Shown here one piece after another: positions 27,599 to 36,243 of a stretch of DNA of 64,000 nucleotides; within the stretch, counting starts at the first letter, position 1, and each line of letters opens with the position of its first letter. The position numbers were made by a program, and so were the translations under genes. Below the pieces are notes generated by a model. It did not search any database. It had not been told where the DNA came from and saw nothing but the letters and a program-made list of their open reading frames with translations. The DNA is from Niallia circulans NBRC 13626. Its GTDB lineage: Bacteria > Bacillota > Bacilli > Bacillales > Cytobacillaceae. Location of the stretch: the NCBI RefSeq assembly GCF_001591585.1, contig NZ_BCVE01000003.1, positions 248,001 to 312,000 of the forward strand, given 5' to 3'.

Positions 27599-27866
27599 AC
27601 AAAAAAAACGACCTGAGATCAACTCAGGTCGTAGTATATGTAATAGCCCTAAAGTCCTCTCTTTATCCCAAATGAGATAGCACAACTCAATAAACTAGGC
27701 GTTTATTGAGACAGTCCTGCAGCTCTTAACTACAGACCCAGCATGTAATACGGAGAAATATTACAAACTTCGGCGACATTTCCTTCTCCTTAGCATCATA
27801 GCTTCTCAAACTCCACTAAAGACTGTTAAATATCGCGCCTCTACCTCACTGTAAAAAAGTGAGGTC
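27599..27866 (-). ncRNA. Lysine riboswitch (L-box) with intrinsic terminator
   Basis: Read on the minus strand, the leader contains the L-box core: AGAGGCGCG, GAGAAGGAAA, GTCGCCGAAG and GCTGGGTCTG, in the family order. P1 is formed by TGAGGTAG (27841-27848) and CTATCTCA (27673-27680). The expression platform ends in ACGACCTGAG/CTCAGGTCGT (27608-27632) with eight T residues. A further hairpin, ACCTCAC/GTGAGGT, lies 5' of the aptamer and shares bases with the P1 5' strand. Lysine binding should favour termination, so the ABC importer is expressed when lysine is low. Confidence 0.93.
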
Positions 27867-27883
27867 TTATTCAATTAATTTTA

Positions 27884-27913
27884 ATAGTACCGTATTTAGT
27901 CGAGTTTAGTCAA
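27884..27913 (-). promoter_or_regulatory. Promoter of the lysine-riboswitch operon
   Basis: Minus-strand -35 TTGACT (27908-27913), an 18-base spacer and -10 TACTAT (27884-27889). Transcription would start about ten bases before the riboswitch leader. Confidence 0.65.
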
Positions 27914-27977
27914 CCCGTTTTTCAATTCTAGTTTTTCCCATATTACTTTGTCTCTTTAAGAAAATCTTTCCTATAGA

Positions 27978-28649
27978 TTATTTATTCTTTAAAGCTTCTG
28001 CAAGTTTCTTTAAAAACTGATAATCCTTTATTTGATAATTTCTTCCGTTCTTTTGCAAATATTGTTTTTCACAAAATTTTGTAAGCATGTATAACAAATG
28101 GCGATAGGATACCCCTAAATAATCACAAACAATCACATGTTTCTCCTTATAAATTCCATTGTCTGCCGTTTGCAAGATAAAGTCTGCAAGTCTATTTTCA
28201 AGGGGAAAAGCAAGGGTTTGCGAATACTTAGCTGCCATTACTGTTGCCTTTTCACTTAAAAACCTTGTAAGCTCACGCAAAAACTTAGCATCCTCCAACA
28301 ATTTTGTTCGATAATAATAAAACGGAAGAGCAAAACAAATAACTTTAGTTGATGCTTGTATGCCCTTTGTATAATACACATCATGCAGTAATTCCATTTC
28401 GCCAATATAATCATTTGCATTAATGAAATTTATTAAAGATACCTTTCCATTTTGATGTGTTACATATATTTTCGCTTTTCCTTCCATTACAAAAAATAAA
28501 TAATCCGGTCTCATTCCTTCTTTTATAATCCATTCATCCCGCTGGTATTCATGAATTTCTATATACTCTTCTACTTGGAAAGAAAATAGATCAGCAATTG
28601 AATTCCTTGTTAAAAATTGCTGCTTTTTATCTCCTTTGTAAATTTGCAT
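27978..28649 (-). CDS. YeiL-like Crp/Fnr-family transcriptional regulator
   Basis: 223 residues. A cyclic-nucleotide-like sensor barrel occupies about residues 20-135 (WIIKEGMRPDYLFFVMEGKAKIY, NANDYIGEMELL), followed by a C-terminal helix-turn-helix (CDYLGVSYRHLLYMLTKFC). The family resemblance is to E. coli YeiL, linked to stationary-phase metabolism. No cluster of Fe-S cysteines is seen at the N-terminus, unlike Fnr. It is divergent from an HcaT-like transporter and probably regulates it. A near-palindrome between the genes is a candidate operator. Its ligand is unknown. Confidence 0.8.
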   Translation of the reverse strand: MQIYKGDKKQQFLTRNSIADLFSFQVEEYIEIHEYQRDEWIIKEGMRPDYLFFVMEGKAKIYVTHQNGKVSLINFINANDYIGEMELLHDVYYTKGIQASTKVICFALPFYYYRTKLLEDAKFLRELTRFLSEKATVMAAKYSQTLAFPLENRLADFILQTADNGIYKEKHVIVCDYLGVSYRHLLYMLTKFCEKQYLQKNGRNYQIKDYQFLKKLAEALKNK

Positions 28650-28663
28650 CTTCTGCCTCCATA

Positions 28664-28683
28664 AATAAGAGATATCTCCTATT
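28664..28683. promoter_or_regulatory. Candidate YeiL/Crp-type operator palindrome
   Basis: AATAAGAGAT followed by ATCTCCTATT is a 20-bp palindrome with one mismatch and a perfect 10-bp core (GAGATATCTC). It sits between the divergent regulator and transporter genes. Size and symmetry fit a Crp/Fnr-family dimer site. Confidence 0.45.
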
Positions 28684-28732
28684 ATTTATCTTTACTTCTA
28701 TGATACCATGCAAATGAATGAGGAGGATAAGA

Positions 28733-29905
28733 ATGAATACACAACGATGGATGAGTACACGTTTTTTTAGTTTTTTTATGACTTGGGGAATATTCCTGCC
28801 TTATTGGTCTGGCTGGTTAATTTATACAAAGGGAATCTCCGTCTCACAAGCCAGCTTCATTATGAGTCTTGGCTTAATCGCTAGAGGGCTGTCAACATTA
28901 TTTGCCTTTCCTTATTTGTCGGAGAAATTTAGTAGTAAAACGTTATTAAATATAATGGGCGCCGGCACACTTGTCTCTATTAGTGGTTATATGCTAACAA
29001 ACTCTTATTCCGGTCTATTAATCGTAACGGTTATTTTACATCTATTTTATCCAACTCTAATGCCAGCTTTAGATAGTGCCGCGAGTGTCCTTGTGCAGAA
29101 TAAACAATTAAAACACTATGGGAGAAGCCGCCAATGGGGATCTATTGGGTTTGTTTCAGTAGGAGTCATATTAACTATTTTTACAGGTAAGTTCGGGGAT
29201 GAGATCATTTTTTGGGCTCTCTTACTAGGGATTATTAGCTTTGTAGGTCTTAGTTTTATGAATGCACCTGCAATTTTAGCGAAAAAACCACAAGTTAAGC
29301 CAGCAGAAAAAATAAGTTTGCTGCAACTATTTCGCATCAAACATTTTATTTTAGTACTTATTATTGTCATTTTGCTTCAAGCAGCCCATGCTGCTTACTA
29401 TAATTATGGCTATATTTTTCTTCAGGATATACATGCACCTATTTATCTCATTGGAGTAATCATTAACATAGCCGTCATTGCAGAAATCATCTTTTTTTCC
29501 ATAGCAGATAAACACTTTAGTAGATTCTCTGTCGGTACGTTATTGGCAATAGCAGCAGCTGGTTCTTCTCTGCGATGGATAATCATTTTTGCGTTTCCTA
29601 ATGTCATTGTTTTCTGCCTAACGCAAGCTTTACACGCCTTTTCATTTGCGATGGGACATTACGCCTTTATGAAATATTTGATCAACAATATTCCACAGGC
29701 ACAAATCCCAAAAGCACAAGGCATATACTCAGCTCTCGCTCTGAGCTGGAGCACTGCCGTATTCACCATGCTTGGAGGCTTTTTATACGAAATAGAACCA
29801 AGATATGCCTTTCTTGGTATGCTCGCTTGCAGTCTGCCAGCAATGATCGTTGCACTGATTTATCAAAGGCTAGAGCAGCGAAAACAAGCTTGGATTTCTA
29901 ATTGA
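28733..29905 (+). CDS. MFS transporter (HcaT/3-phenylpropionate-permease-like)
   Basis: 390 residues with about 12 hydrophobic segments of the MFS_1-like family. MSTRFFSFFMTWGIFLPYWSGWL near the N-terminus and GRSRQWGSIGFVSVG in the middle match E. coli HcaT-type carriers, which are proton symporters. I use the ATG at 28733, which has AGGAGG nine bases upstream; an ATG at 28718 overlaps that site. It is divergent from the YeiL-like regulator. The cargo is unknown; the phenylpropionate label is only a family name. A strong terminator follows. Confidence 0.82.
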   Translation: MNTQRWMSTRFFSFFMTWGIFLPYWSGWLIYTKGISVSQASFIMSLGLIARGLSTLFAFPYLSEKFSSKTLLNIMGAGTLVSISGYMLTNSYSGLLIVTVILHLFYPTLMPALDSAASVLVQNKQLKHYGRSRQWGSIGFVSVGVILTIFTGKFGDEIIFWALLLGIISFVGLSFMNAPAILAKKPQVKPAEKISLLQLFRIKHFILVLIIVILLQAAHAAYYNYGYIFLQDIHAPIYLIGVIINIAVIAEIIFFSIADKHFSRFSVGTLLAIAAAGSSLRWIIIFAFPNVIVFCLTQALHAFSFAMGHYAFMKYLINNIPQAQIPKAQGIYSALALSWSTAVFTMLGGFLYEIEPRYAFLGMLACSLPAMIVALIYQRLEQRKQAWISN

Positions 29906-29945
29906 TATACCCTTCTTACCAAACAGCTTTACTATTGCTTTATTT

Positions 29946-29981
29946 AAAAAGGATTGGCCACTATGATGGACCAATCCTTTT
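29946..29981. terminator. Bidirectional terminator between the MFS and metS genes
   Basis: AAAAAGGATTGG (29946-29957) pairs with CCAATCCTTTT (29971-29981). It serves the plus-strand MFS gene and the minus-strand NSS-metS unit. Confidence 0.85.
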
Positions 29982-29986
29982 AGTCA

Positions 29987-30094
29987 TTATTTTGCCTTTT
30001 TAGATACTCTTACAACGTTAAAGATGCTGGCTGCTAAACCACCCCAGAGGATGATCATACCCACTATCATCATAGTGATTGCACTAGCTGACAT
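29987..30094 (-). CDS. metS: MetS-family NSS transporter small subunit
   Basis: A 35-residue membrane peptide beginning MSASAITMMIVGMIILWGG and ending in a positively charged tail (VRVSKKAK). It is one transmembrane helix with the IILWGGLAASI motif of the MetS family. In Corynebacterium glutamicum the short MetS subunit is needed with the NSS carrier MetP for methionine and alanine uptake. Here the ATG lies one base after the stop of the NSS gene, with AAGGAGG inside the end of that gene. Translational coupling is therefore likely. Its small size makes it easy to miss. Confidence 0.9.
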   Translation of the reverse strand: MSASAITMMIVGMIILWGGLAASIFNVVRVSKKAK

Positions 30095-30095
30095 A

Positions 30096-31601
30096 TCAAG
30101 CAACCTCCTTATTTCTTTCTAGAGCTATATTCGCATTCCATTTTTTTCTAGATAGAAGAACTCCAATAATAATGCTCAGCACAACAACAAGCACACCGGC
30201 AGACAGAATCAGTTCTGTTGGATATCCTCCATAATTTTCTCTTAAGTTTTGGCGAATATTATCAAACATCATATAGCCTAGAACAATAGGTGTTATAACA
30301 CTTAAACAAAATTTCCACCATGCACCAATACGCAAGTCAGAAATAGCATTCGTATGTGACTGTAATCCGTTTAATCCTCTAAAGAACCATGCAATTAAGA
30401 TTACTTCTACAAATCCTGCCGTAACAATTCCAAAATTATTAATAAAGTAGTCCACTACATCCAGTAAATATAAACCACCGTTTGTTGCGAAAAGCAGGGA
30501 GATAACTGTTGCAGCAATTCCGCTTGTTAATACTGCTTTTGTTCTTGATACATTAAATTTCTCTTGCACACCTGCTATAAAGGTTTCCACGATTGAAATC
30601 ATGGATGTCAAACCGGCAAAAACAAGAGAAAGGAAAAATAATACCCCAAATAATCCGTTCATACTAGGAAATTCATTGATGATGCTTGGGAAAACCACAA
30701 ATGCTAGTCCAATTCCACTGCTGACTACATCTTGGACCTCCACACCTTGTTGGTTAGCCATAAATCCAAGAGCAGCAAAAACACCGATCCCCGCTAATAA
30801 TTCGAATCCAGAATTTGCAAATGCTGTAATAAACGCATTATTATTGATATCTGATTTTTTTGGTAGATAGCTAGAATAAGTAATCATGATGGCAAAACCA
30901 ATCGATAAAGAAAAGAAAATTTGCCCATATGCGGCAATCCAAACTTTTCCGTCCAAAATCATATCCCAGTTTGGCTTAAAGAAAGCATTCAAGCCTTGGA
31001 CAGCTCCATCTAATGTTAAGGCACGAATAACGATTACCAAAAACATCACAATAAGAACAGGAAGGAATATCCTATTTAATTTTTCGATTCCTTTAGAAAC
31101 TCCACGATACAATACAAATAACGCTACAACCCATACAAAAAGTACTGGAATGACAATACCAGGAACTAAACCGCCAATCGTTCCAGCTGTATCTGCTCTC
31201 TTTAAAACATCATTGAAAAAGAAACTTTCCGGATTTGAACCCCATTGGGTCCCAAATGAATAAATAGTAAACTTAATTGCCCATGCGACAATGACAGAAT
31301 AATACGTACAGATGACAAAGGCAATTAACAACTGCCACCACCCCAGCCATTCTGCCTTTTTATTTAAACGAAATAGAGAAAGTGGTGCGGAACCACGAAA
31401 TTTTTGTCCAATTGTGAATTCTAATATTAATATTGGGATACCTGCTGTTATAATCGCAAATAAATACGGTAAGAAAAATGCTCCTCCCCCATTTTCATAA
31501 GCAACCGCTGGAAACCTCCAAATATTACCTAAACCAATTGCAGAGCCTACAGCCGCCATGATAAAGCCATAGCGTGACCCCCATTGCTGACGTTGTTCCA
31601 T
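30096..31601 (-). CDS. Sodium-dependent NSS-family transporter (MetP-like large subunit)
   Basis: 501 residues with 11-12 predicted membrane helices. The N-terminal MEQRQQWGSRYGFIMAAVGSAIGLGNIWRFP region and YENGGGAFFLPYL are the LeuT/NSS sodium- and substrate-site motifs. These carriers import amino acids with sodium. The partner small subunit encoded one base downstream suggests the MetPS type, which takes methionine or alanine. GGAGG precedes the ATG. A strong promoter and a leader hairpin lie upstream. Confidence 0.92.
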   Translation of the reverse strand: MEQRQQWGSRYGFIMAAVGSAIGLGNIWRFPAVAYENGGGAFFLPYLFAIITAGIPILILEFTIGQKFRGSAPLSLFRLNKKAEWLGWWQLLIAFVICTYYSVIVAWAIKFTIYSFGTQWGSNPESFFFNDVLKRADTAGTIGGLVPGIVIPVLFVWVVALFVLYRGVSKGIEKLNRIFLPVLIVMFLVIVIRALTLDGAVQGLNAFFKPNWDMILDGKVWIAAYGQIFFSLSIGFAIMITYSSYLPKKSDINNNAFITAFANSGFELLAGIGVFAALGFMANQQGVEVQDVVSSGIGLAFVVFPSIINEFPSMNGLFGVLFFLSLVFAGLTSMISIVETFIAGVQEKFNVSRTKAVLTSGIAATVISLLFATNGGLYLLDVVDYFINNFGIVTAGFVEVILIAWFFRGLNGLQSHTNAISDLRIGAWWKFCLSVITPIVLGYMMFDNIRQNLRENYGGYPTELILSAGVLVVVLSIIIGVLLSRKKWNANIALERNKEVA

Positions 31602-31666
31602 AAGATGACCTCCAATTAAACTATTTTTTAAAAAGATTCAGATAGTTTAGTTTTTTGCATTCTATT

Positions 31667-31695
31667 AATATAGGGGTTATTAAGATGAATGTCAA
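31667..31695 (-). promoter_or_regulatory. Strong sigma-A promoter of the NSS-metS operon
   Basis: Minus-strand -35 TTGACA (31690-31695), an exact 17-base spacer and -10 TATATT (31667-31672). The leader (about 60 bases) can fold a hairpin from CTAAACTAT and ATAGTTTA just before the ribosome binding site. Confidence 0.75.
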
Positions 31696-31876
31696 ACTAC
31701 TTTTTGAAGTTTTTGTCGAAATTTAGGTGGTGATTTTTCCCAGGCTTTTATAGTGTGATATTTTCCCTCTTTTTAAAAGAAAAAGTAGTATAAATACTTT
31801 AGTAATCTGTGTAAATTTGATTAGGACAATTGTTCGCGTTTTTCATTCATTTTAAGAAAGAAGTTAGTAGTAATCA

Positions 31877-31977
31877 TCCGCAGACTGAATACACTTTGCT
31901 TTCATGGGACGAGCTTGGTAGGGGGGTCGAACTATCTCGCAGCTCCCCTAAGAGTCTATGCGTATTCAGTCTGCTCC
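31877..31977. repeat. About 95-base hairpin element with perfect 13-bp arms
   Basis: GCAGACTGAATAC (31880-31892) and GTATTCAGTCTGC (31962-31974) are perfect inverted arms. The 69-base loop is G/C-richer than its surroundings and holds TAGGGG and CCCCTA, which can form an inner stem. It lies between two minus-strand genes with no T run at either edge. It resembles a dispersed intergenic repeat or a structured RNA. A small plus-strand frame runs through it but is not convincing as a gene. Confidence 0.6.
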
Positions 31978-32023
31978 ATTTTAAAAAAATTAATCTTGAC
32001 TGCGAACTGTTCTAAAGCCTTTG

Positions 32024-33472
32024 TCAGTCCTTCTTTGCTTCATATACCTTCAAGGATTTACCCTTAATTGGTGTATTCTTCATCTTTTCGAGCACGACAC
32101 GTCCTTTATCATTCAAAATCTCTACATACGAAAAAGTATCCATAATCGTAATAATCCCAATATCCTCTGCTGATACCCCTTCAATTTTTGCAATTGTTCC
32201 AACAAAGTCCACTGCTCGAAGCTTCTTTTTTTTACCGCCATTAAAGTATAATTTCATAATATGTTTATTTAATTTCTCATTTTTTGCCTTTTTAATCGCC
32301 GGCTCAACCTTCTTTTTTGCCTCAAAGTCAGATCGCTTATCGGCAACTTCCTCCTCTGCAGGAACAGCCCTTGTAGGAATTTTAAAGCCGATATATTCTT
32401 CTATCTCCTGTAAAAACTTCTCTTCAAATGGTGTCATGAAGGTAATGGCTCTTCCTTGTTTACCTGCTCGTCCAGTTCTTCCAGTACGATGAACATAGCT
32501 TTCCTTTTCTAAAGGAATATCATAGTTGATCACATGGGTTATATTATCAATATCAATTCCTCTTGCTGCTACATCTGTCGCAATTAAGTAGCGGAATTCT
32601 CCCCTTTTAAAATCATTCATAACATCCAGTCTATCTTCCTGTACCATCCCGCCATGAATTTGATCACAGTTATATCCTAAGTCCGTTAATTGATCACTCA
32701 GCATGTCCACCCTATCTTTTGTCCGACAAAAGATAATACAACTATCAGGATTCTCTACAATCGTTATAGCTTGAAGAAGAGAGAATTTTTCTTTTTCCTC
32801 TACTCTTATAAGCGTATGGTCAATTTTATCGGTAGTCAGTCCATTTGCCTTGATTTCAATGTCAATAGGTGTCTTCATATAGCGCTGGGATAGCTCTTTA
32901 ACTTCCTCCGGCAACGTTGCTGAAAACAGCATAGTTACTCTTTTTTTTGGTAAAGCCTTGATTATTGCCTCTACCTGTTCAATAAATCCCATGTTTAGCA
33001 TCTCGTCCGCTTCATCGATCACAAGATAGTTCAATTTTTCTAAGGTCAATGTTCCTCTCTCGATATGATCTAATACGCGACCTGGAGTACCAACTACTAC
33101 ATGTGTTTTTTGCTTTAATTCTGTTTTTTGGATGGCAAACGGCTGTTTTCCATATACAGCTGTTGCTTTAATCCTCTTCAGTCTTCCTATATCAATAAAG
33201 TCATCTTTGACTTGAACAGCAAGTTCTCTTGTTGGTGTTAATATTAACGCTTGTGGTTTATTCTCTTCCCATTCCACTAATTCACAAATAGGAATTCCAT
33301 AGGAAGCTGTCTTACCACTTCCAGTTTGGGATTTTACAACAAGATCAATCTTTTCTAACACAAGGGGGATAACTTTATTTTGAACCTCTGTTGGATTTTT
33401 ATATTCTAAACTATCTAGAGCTTTTACTATTTGATTACTTAAATTAAATGCATGAAAACCTTTTCCACTCAT
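32024..33472 (-). CDS. dbpA: DEAD-box RNA helicase DbpA (YxiN type)
   Basis: 482 residues. Helicase motifs run in order: TQVQNK-like Q motif, [12 protein letters not shown] (I), PTRELA (Ia), [11 protein letters not shown] (II), SATLP (III), DVAARGIDI (V) and [10 protein letters not shown] (VI). The C-terminal 75 residues (from about 405, [20 protein letters not shown]) are the DbpA RNA-binding domain, which directs these helicases to hairpin 92 of 23S rRNA. It therefore takes part in assembly of the large ribosomal subunit. It is monocistronic. Confidence 0.93.
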   Translation of the reverse strand: MSGKGFHAFNLSNQIVKALDSLEYKNPTEVQNKVIPLVLEKIDLVVKSQTGSGKTASYGIPICELVEWEENKPQALILTPTRELAVQVKDDFIDIGRLKRIKATAVYGKQPFAIQKTELKQKTHVVVGTPGRVLDHIERGTLTLEKLNYLVIDEADEMLNMGFIEQVEAIIKALPKKRVTMLFSATLPEEVKELSQRYMKTPIDIEIKANGLTTDKIDHTLIRVEEKEKFSLLQAITIVENPDSCIIFCRTKDRVDMLSDQLTDLGYNCDQIHGGMVQEDRLDVMNDFKRGEFRYLIATDVAARGIDIDNITHVINYDIPLEKESYVHRTGRTGRAGKQGRAITFMTPFEEKFLQEIEEYIGFKIPTRAVPAEEEVADKRSDFEAKKKVEPAIKKAKNEKLNKHIMKLYFNGGKKKKLRAVDFVGTIAKIEGVSAEDIGIITIMDTFSYVEILNDKGRVVLEKMKNTPIKGKSLKVYEAKKD

Positions 33473-33524
33473 AACAAAGCCTCTTTTATTTTGGATTATT
33501 CTTTTATTATTTCCGTAAGCTCCT

Positions 33525-33530
33525 ATTATA
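33525..33530 (-). promoter_or_regulatory. -10 element of the dbpA promoter
   Basis: Minus-strand TATAAT about 50 bases before the dbpA start. No good -35 is visible at the right distance, so this is tentative. Confidence 0.3.
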
Positions 33531-33639
33531 CGCTATTTTTCACTTGATTCTCCTTGAATATTTAAAATGACGGCCTTAAATGAACTATATTGTCATTCAT
33601 TCATCTTAATTTCAAAATACACTTTGTCGAAATAGAAGA

Positions 33640-33670
33640 AGACGATCCACTTCATACGTGAATCGTCCTA
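33640..33670 (-). terminator. Terminator after dltD
   Basis: GACGATCCAC and GTGAATCGTC pair with one mismatch around a 7-base loop. A pyrimidine-rich stretch (CTTCTTCTATTT) follows on the minus strand. Confidence 0.6.
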
Positions 33671-33673
33671 ATG

Positions 33674-34834
33674 CTATTCAAGGAATCTTTGCATATCCTC
33701 ACTTACATAAACCCAGCCCTTCCAGCCAATATGAATCGTATCCCTCATAAAATAGGGATCGTGCTCATGGCCGGAGTAATCAGCATAGTTAAAGCCGTTA
33801 TCGCTTATCTGTTTCTTTATACGATTGTAATAACCTTGCCGCCCTTTTTTAGGAAAGCCTGTGTAATCATAATAAGCACCATTAACTGGAATGATAACAA
33901 AAAGCGGTTCAGCTTCTGCCTTTTTTAGAATATCAAGCATCAGCTGAAAATCATCGTACTCCAGCGATTCAGCATAGGAATGGCCTTTGTTCTTTCCTTT
34001 CATACTCTTCATATAATCATTCTTATGCTTATATACTTTATCATCAATGTAAAATTTAGAATGCTGTGTCCGTTTTTTGCCATAGGCATCAGCTTGTGCA
34101 CGTAATTCTTCCCAAGTCTTATCCTTCACTTCAGCTGACTGATGTCGATTGGTTGGTTTATCTTTCAAAAGTGTAAAATATAAATCCTTTTTCTTAAGGA
34201 TGGATATATACCCCTTTGCAGGAACGGATAACATTTTAAACATTGTCTTCTTGTCATTTAGATAAGCATCATAAAGTTGATAGAGTACCGTATCATTCTT
34301 GACCGCATTATATGACATCAGCCGCTCCATCAATTTTCGTTTCACCTGCTCATCCACATCCTTATTAAACGGAAGCTGGTACGCTTGCAGGGCAGAATAA
34401 TTTGGTGCAAAATGCTGTTCGTCTGTCCCATGCTTTACAAACCATTGCGGCGATACTATGATGACCATTTGCTTGTTCTTCAATTGAGCAGCATGTGTTG
34501 CAAAGTTTAAATCATGAATAATAGATGTCATTCCGCCTTTTCCTATTAAATAAGGTGTGAATGGGGCGGAATTCATTTCGAAATAATTTGATGGATGAAA
34601 TGGATCCCAGCGTGACAACTCCGAAGAGCCATAAATCGGAACATAGGTCGAACTTTTGAGCATCTCATTTTGTAAGTATGTTCCTTGGAACATACTTGGC
34701 TCTAAACTGATTGCAGATTCCTCTAACCGATCAGCAGGAACTAGCTTAGCCAGCCATGATGTGGGTATAAATACAACCCCGGCAAACAGGACCAATGCAA
34801 GAATGATTGGTCCAAATAAATATTTCTTCTTCAT
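33674..34834 (-). CDS. dltD: D-alanyl-lipoteichoic acid biosynthesis protein DltD
   Basis: 386 residues. One N-terminal membrane anchor (about 5-25) is followed by an SGNH-hydrolase-like domain on the outer face: YVPIYGSSELSRWDPFHPSNYF near the start and DTIHIGWKGW near the end contain the catalytic Ser and the Asp/His pair. It works in the last step of D-alanine transfer to teichoic acid. It overlaps dltC by one base and is the last gene of dltXABCD. Its terminator follows. D-alanylation lowers envelope negative charge and protects against cationic peptides. Confidence 0.93.
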   Translation of the reverse strand: MKKKYLFGPIILALVLFAGVVFIPTSWLAKLVPADRLEESAISLEPSMFQGTYLQNEMLKSSTYVPIYGSSELSRWDPFHPSNYFEMNSAPFTPYLIGKGGMTSIIHDLNFATHAAQLKNKQMVIIVSPQWFVKHGTDEQHFAPNYSALQAYQLPFNKDVDEQVKRKLMERLMSYNAVKNDTVLYQLYDAYLNDKKTMFKMLSVPAKGYISILKKKDLYFTLLKDKPTNRHQSAEVKDKTWEELRAQADAYGKKRTQHSKFYIDDKVYKHKNDYMKSMKGKNKGHSYAESLEYDDFQLMLDILKKAEAEPLFVIIPVNGAYYDYTGFPKKGRQGYYNRIKKQISDNGFNYADYSGHEHDPYFMRDTIHIGWKGWVYVSEDMQRFLE

Positions 34835-35070
34835 TATTTCAGCTCATTCAGACGTTCAACGATAGCATTTGGTGTATTCCATGTATCTCGGTCGAACTCT
34901 GTAATTGGTACATTGATATCAAGTTGTTCCTCAAATTTAACAAGTAATTCTACAGTCCCAAATGAATCGATCAATCCTGAATCGAATAAATCCAAATCAT
35001 GCTCTTCTTTCACCACATCATCTTGACAAACTTCTGCAATAACTTGTAGTACTTTTTCTTTAAAATTCAT
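34834..35070 (-). CDS. dltC: D-alanyl carrier protein DltC
   Basis: 78 residues, an acyl-carrier-like four-helix protein. Ser36 in GLIDSFGTVELL is the site of the 4'-phosphopantetheine arm that carries D-alanine from DltA to DltB. Length and motif match Bacillus DltC. It lies 15 bases after dltB and overlaps dltD by one base. Confidence 0.95.
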   Translation of the reverse strand: MNFKEKVLQVIAEVCQDDVVKEEHDLDLFDSGLIDSFGTVELLVKFEEQLDINVPITEFDRDTWNTPNAIVERLNELK

Positions 35071-35085
35071 AGATAGATCCCCTTT

Positions 35086-36243
35086 TTATTGAAATGGTTT
35101 GCCGGAAAACAGATAAAAACCGAAACAAACGACATGGAAAGTAATAATGATAGAAACCACTGTCATCGCTTTTCCTGTTGGCCAGCGTTTATGTTTTTTA
35201 TTCCAAGTCTCGAAGAAATTAAAACCGCTCATCATCAGGGCATGATATGCTCCATAAATGATGTATTGAATCTCTAATCCATGCCATACACCCATCAAAA
35301 GGAACAGGAGAATATACCCTAAATTTGAAACGAGCATATTGTTCTTTATCCATTTTTTCTTCTTTATTAAGAAAACAAAGCGCATAAACACATAATCACG
35401 GAACCAAAATGACAAAGACATATGCCATCGATTCCAGAAATCCTTTATATTACGGCTCATAAATGGCTTATTAAAGTTCTCCGGTGACCGGATACCCATT
35501 ATATAACTGACTCCGACTGCAAATGCCGTATAGCCGGCAAAGTCAAAGAATAGGTATAGGCTATAGCTGTACATGTATAGCAGGTGATAAGAAAGCTTAC
35601 CATCTGCAATATAAGTTAAATTCATGATGAAATACGCATTAATGCAATAGCCGATTATAAATTTATACAAAAAACCAAGGAAGATTTTGTTAATCCCTTT
35701 ATAAAGCAGATCTCTGTATTCCTCTGGTGTCCAACGCTTATTCTCATCCTTCTCAAATCGACGGAAACGGTCAATCGGCCCCGATGAAATGGTCGGATAA
35801 AATAACATAAAATTAACAAGCTGATAAATCGAAAGCTGATTTTTAATCAATCCATCTCTTGTTTCAATAATAATTTGGACAGCTCGGAATGTCAGATAAG
35901 AGATACCTAGAAAACTCGCCCAATTATCCACTGCCAAAATAGGCAAGACTTTAGATAAAATTAAAGGCAGAATGGATAGAAAGCTTATTACATAAAATAC
36001 GAGACTACTATTCTTTTCCTGGCGATAATGAATATAGCCTTTTACCAATATCACTTGAAGGATAGTGAAAACTACTAACGAGAAAAAGCCTGCATTCCCA
36101 CCAGAAAAGATAATGGCCAATACAACAATAGAAACAAATACATTGTAAAAACGCAGGTTCTTGCCCTTTATACCGAGGATTATCGTCGGCAGCAGCAAGA
36201 TACCTAGAATTATGAAGAAAAGGAAAGAGCTATACGGGGTCAT
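35086..36243 (-). CDS. dltB: D-alanyl transfer membrane protein DltB (MBOAT family)
   Basis: 385 residues with about ten membrane segments. The MBOAT core with [19 protein letters not shown] holds the conserved catalytic His, and [18 protein letters not shown] is the family motif that contacts DltC. It moves D-alanine from DltC across the membrane. Its start overlaps the dltA stop by four bases (ATGA), so translation is coupled. Confidence 0.94.
   Translation of the reverse strand: MTPYSSFLFFIILGILLLPTIILGIKGKNLRFYNVFVSIVVLAIIFSGGNAGFFSLVVFTILQVILVKGYIHYRQEKNSSLVFYVISFLSILPLILSKVLPILAVDNWASFLGISYLTFRAVQIIIETRDGLIKNQLSIYQLVNFMLFYPTISSGPIDRFRRFEKDENKRWTPEEYRDLLYKGINKIFLGFLYKFIIGYCINAYFIMNLTYIADGKLSYHLLYMYSYSLYLFFDFAGYTAFAVGVSYIMGIRSPENFNKPFMSRNIKDFWNRWHMSLSFWFRDYVFMRFVFLIKKKKWIKNNMLVSNLGYILLFLLMGVWHGLEIQYIIYGAYHALMMSGFNFFETWNKKHKRWPTGKAMTVVSIIITFHVVCFGFYLFSGKPFQ

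Noticed and set aside
31830-32015. 61-codon plus-strand frame across the hairpin element
   Set aside because: It reads through both palindrome arms, has no clear ribosome binding site and shows no recognised domain; the structure explains the sequence better.
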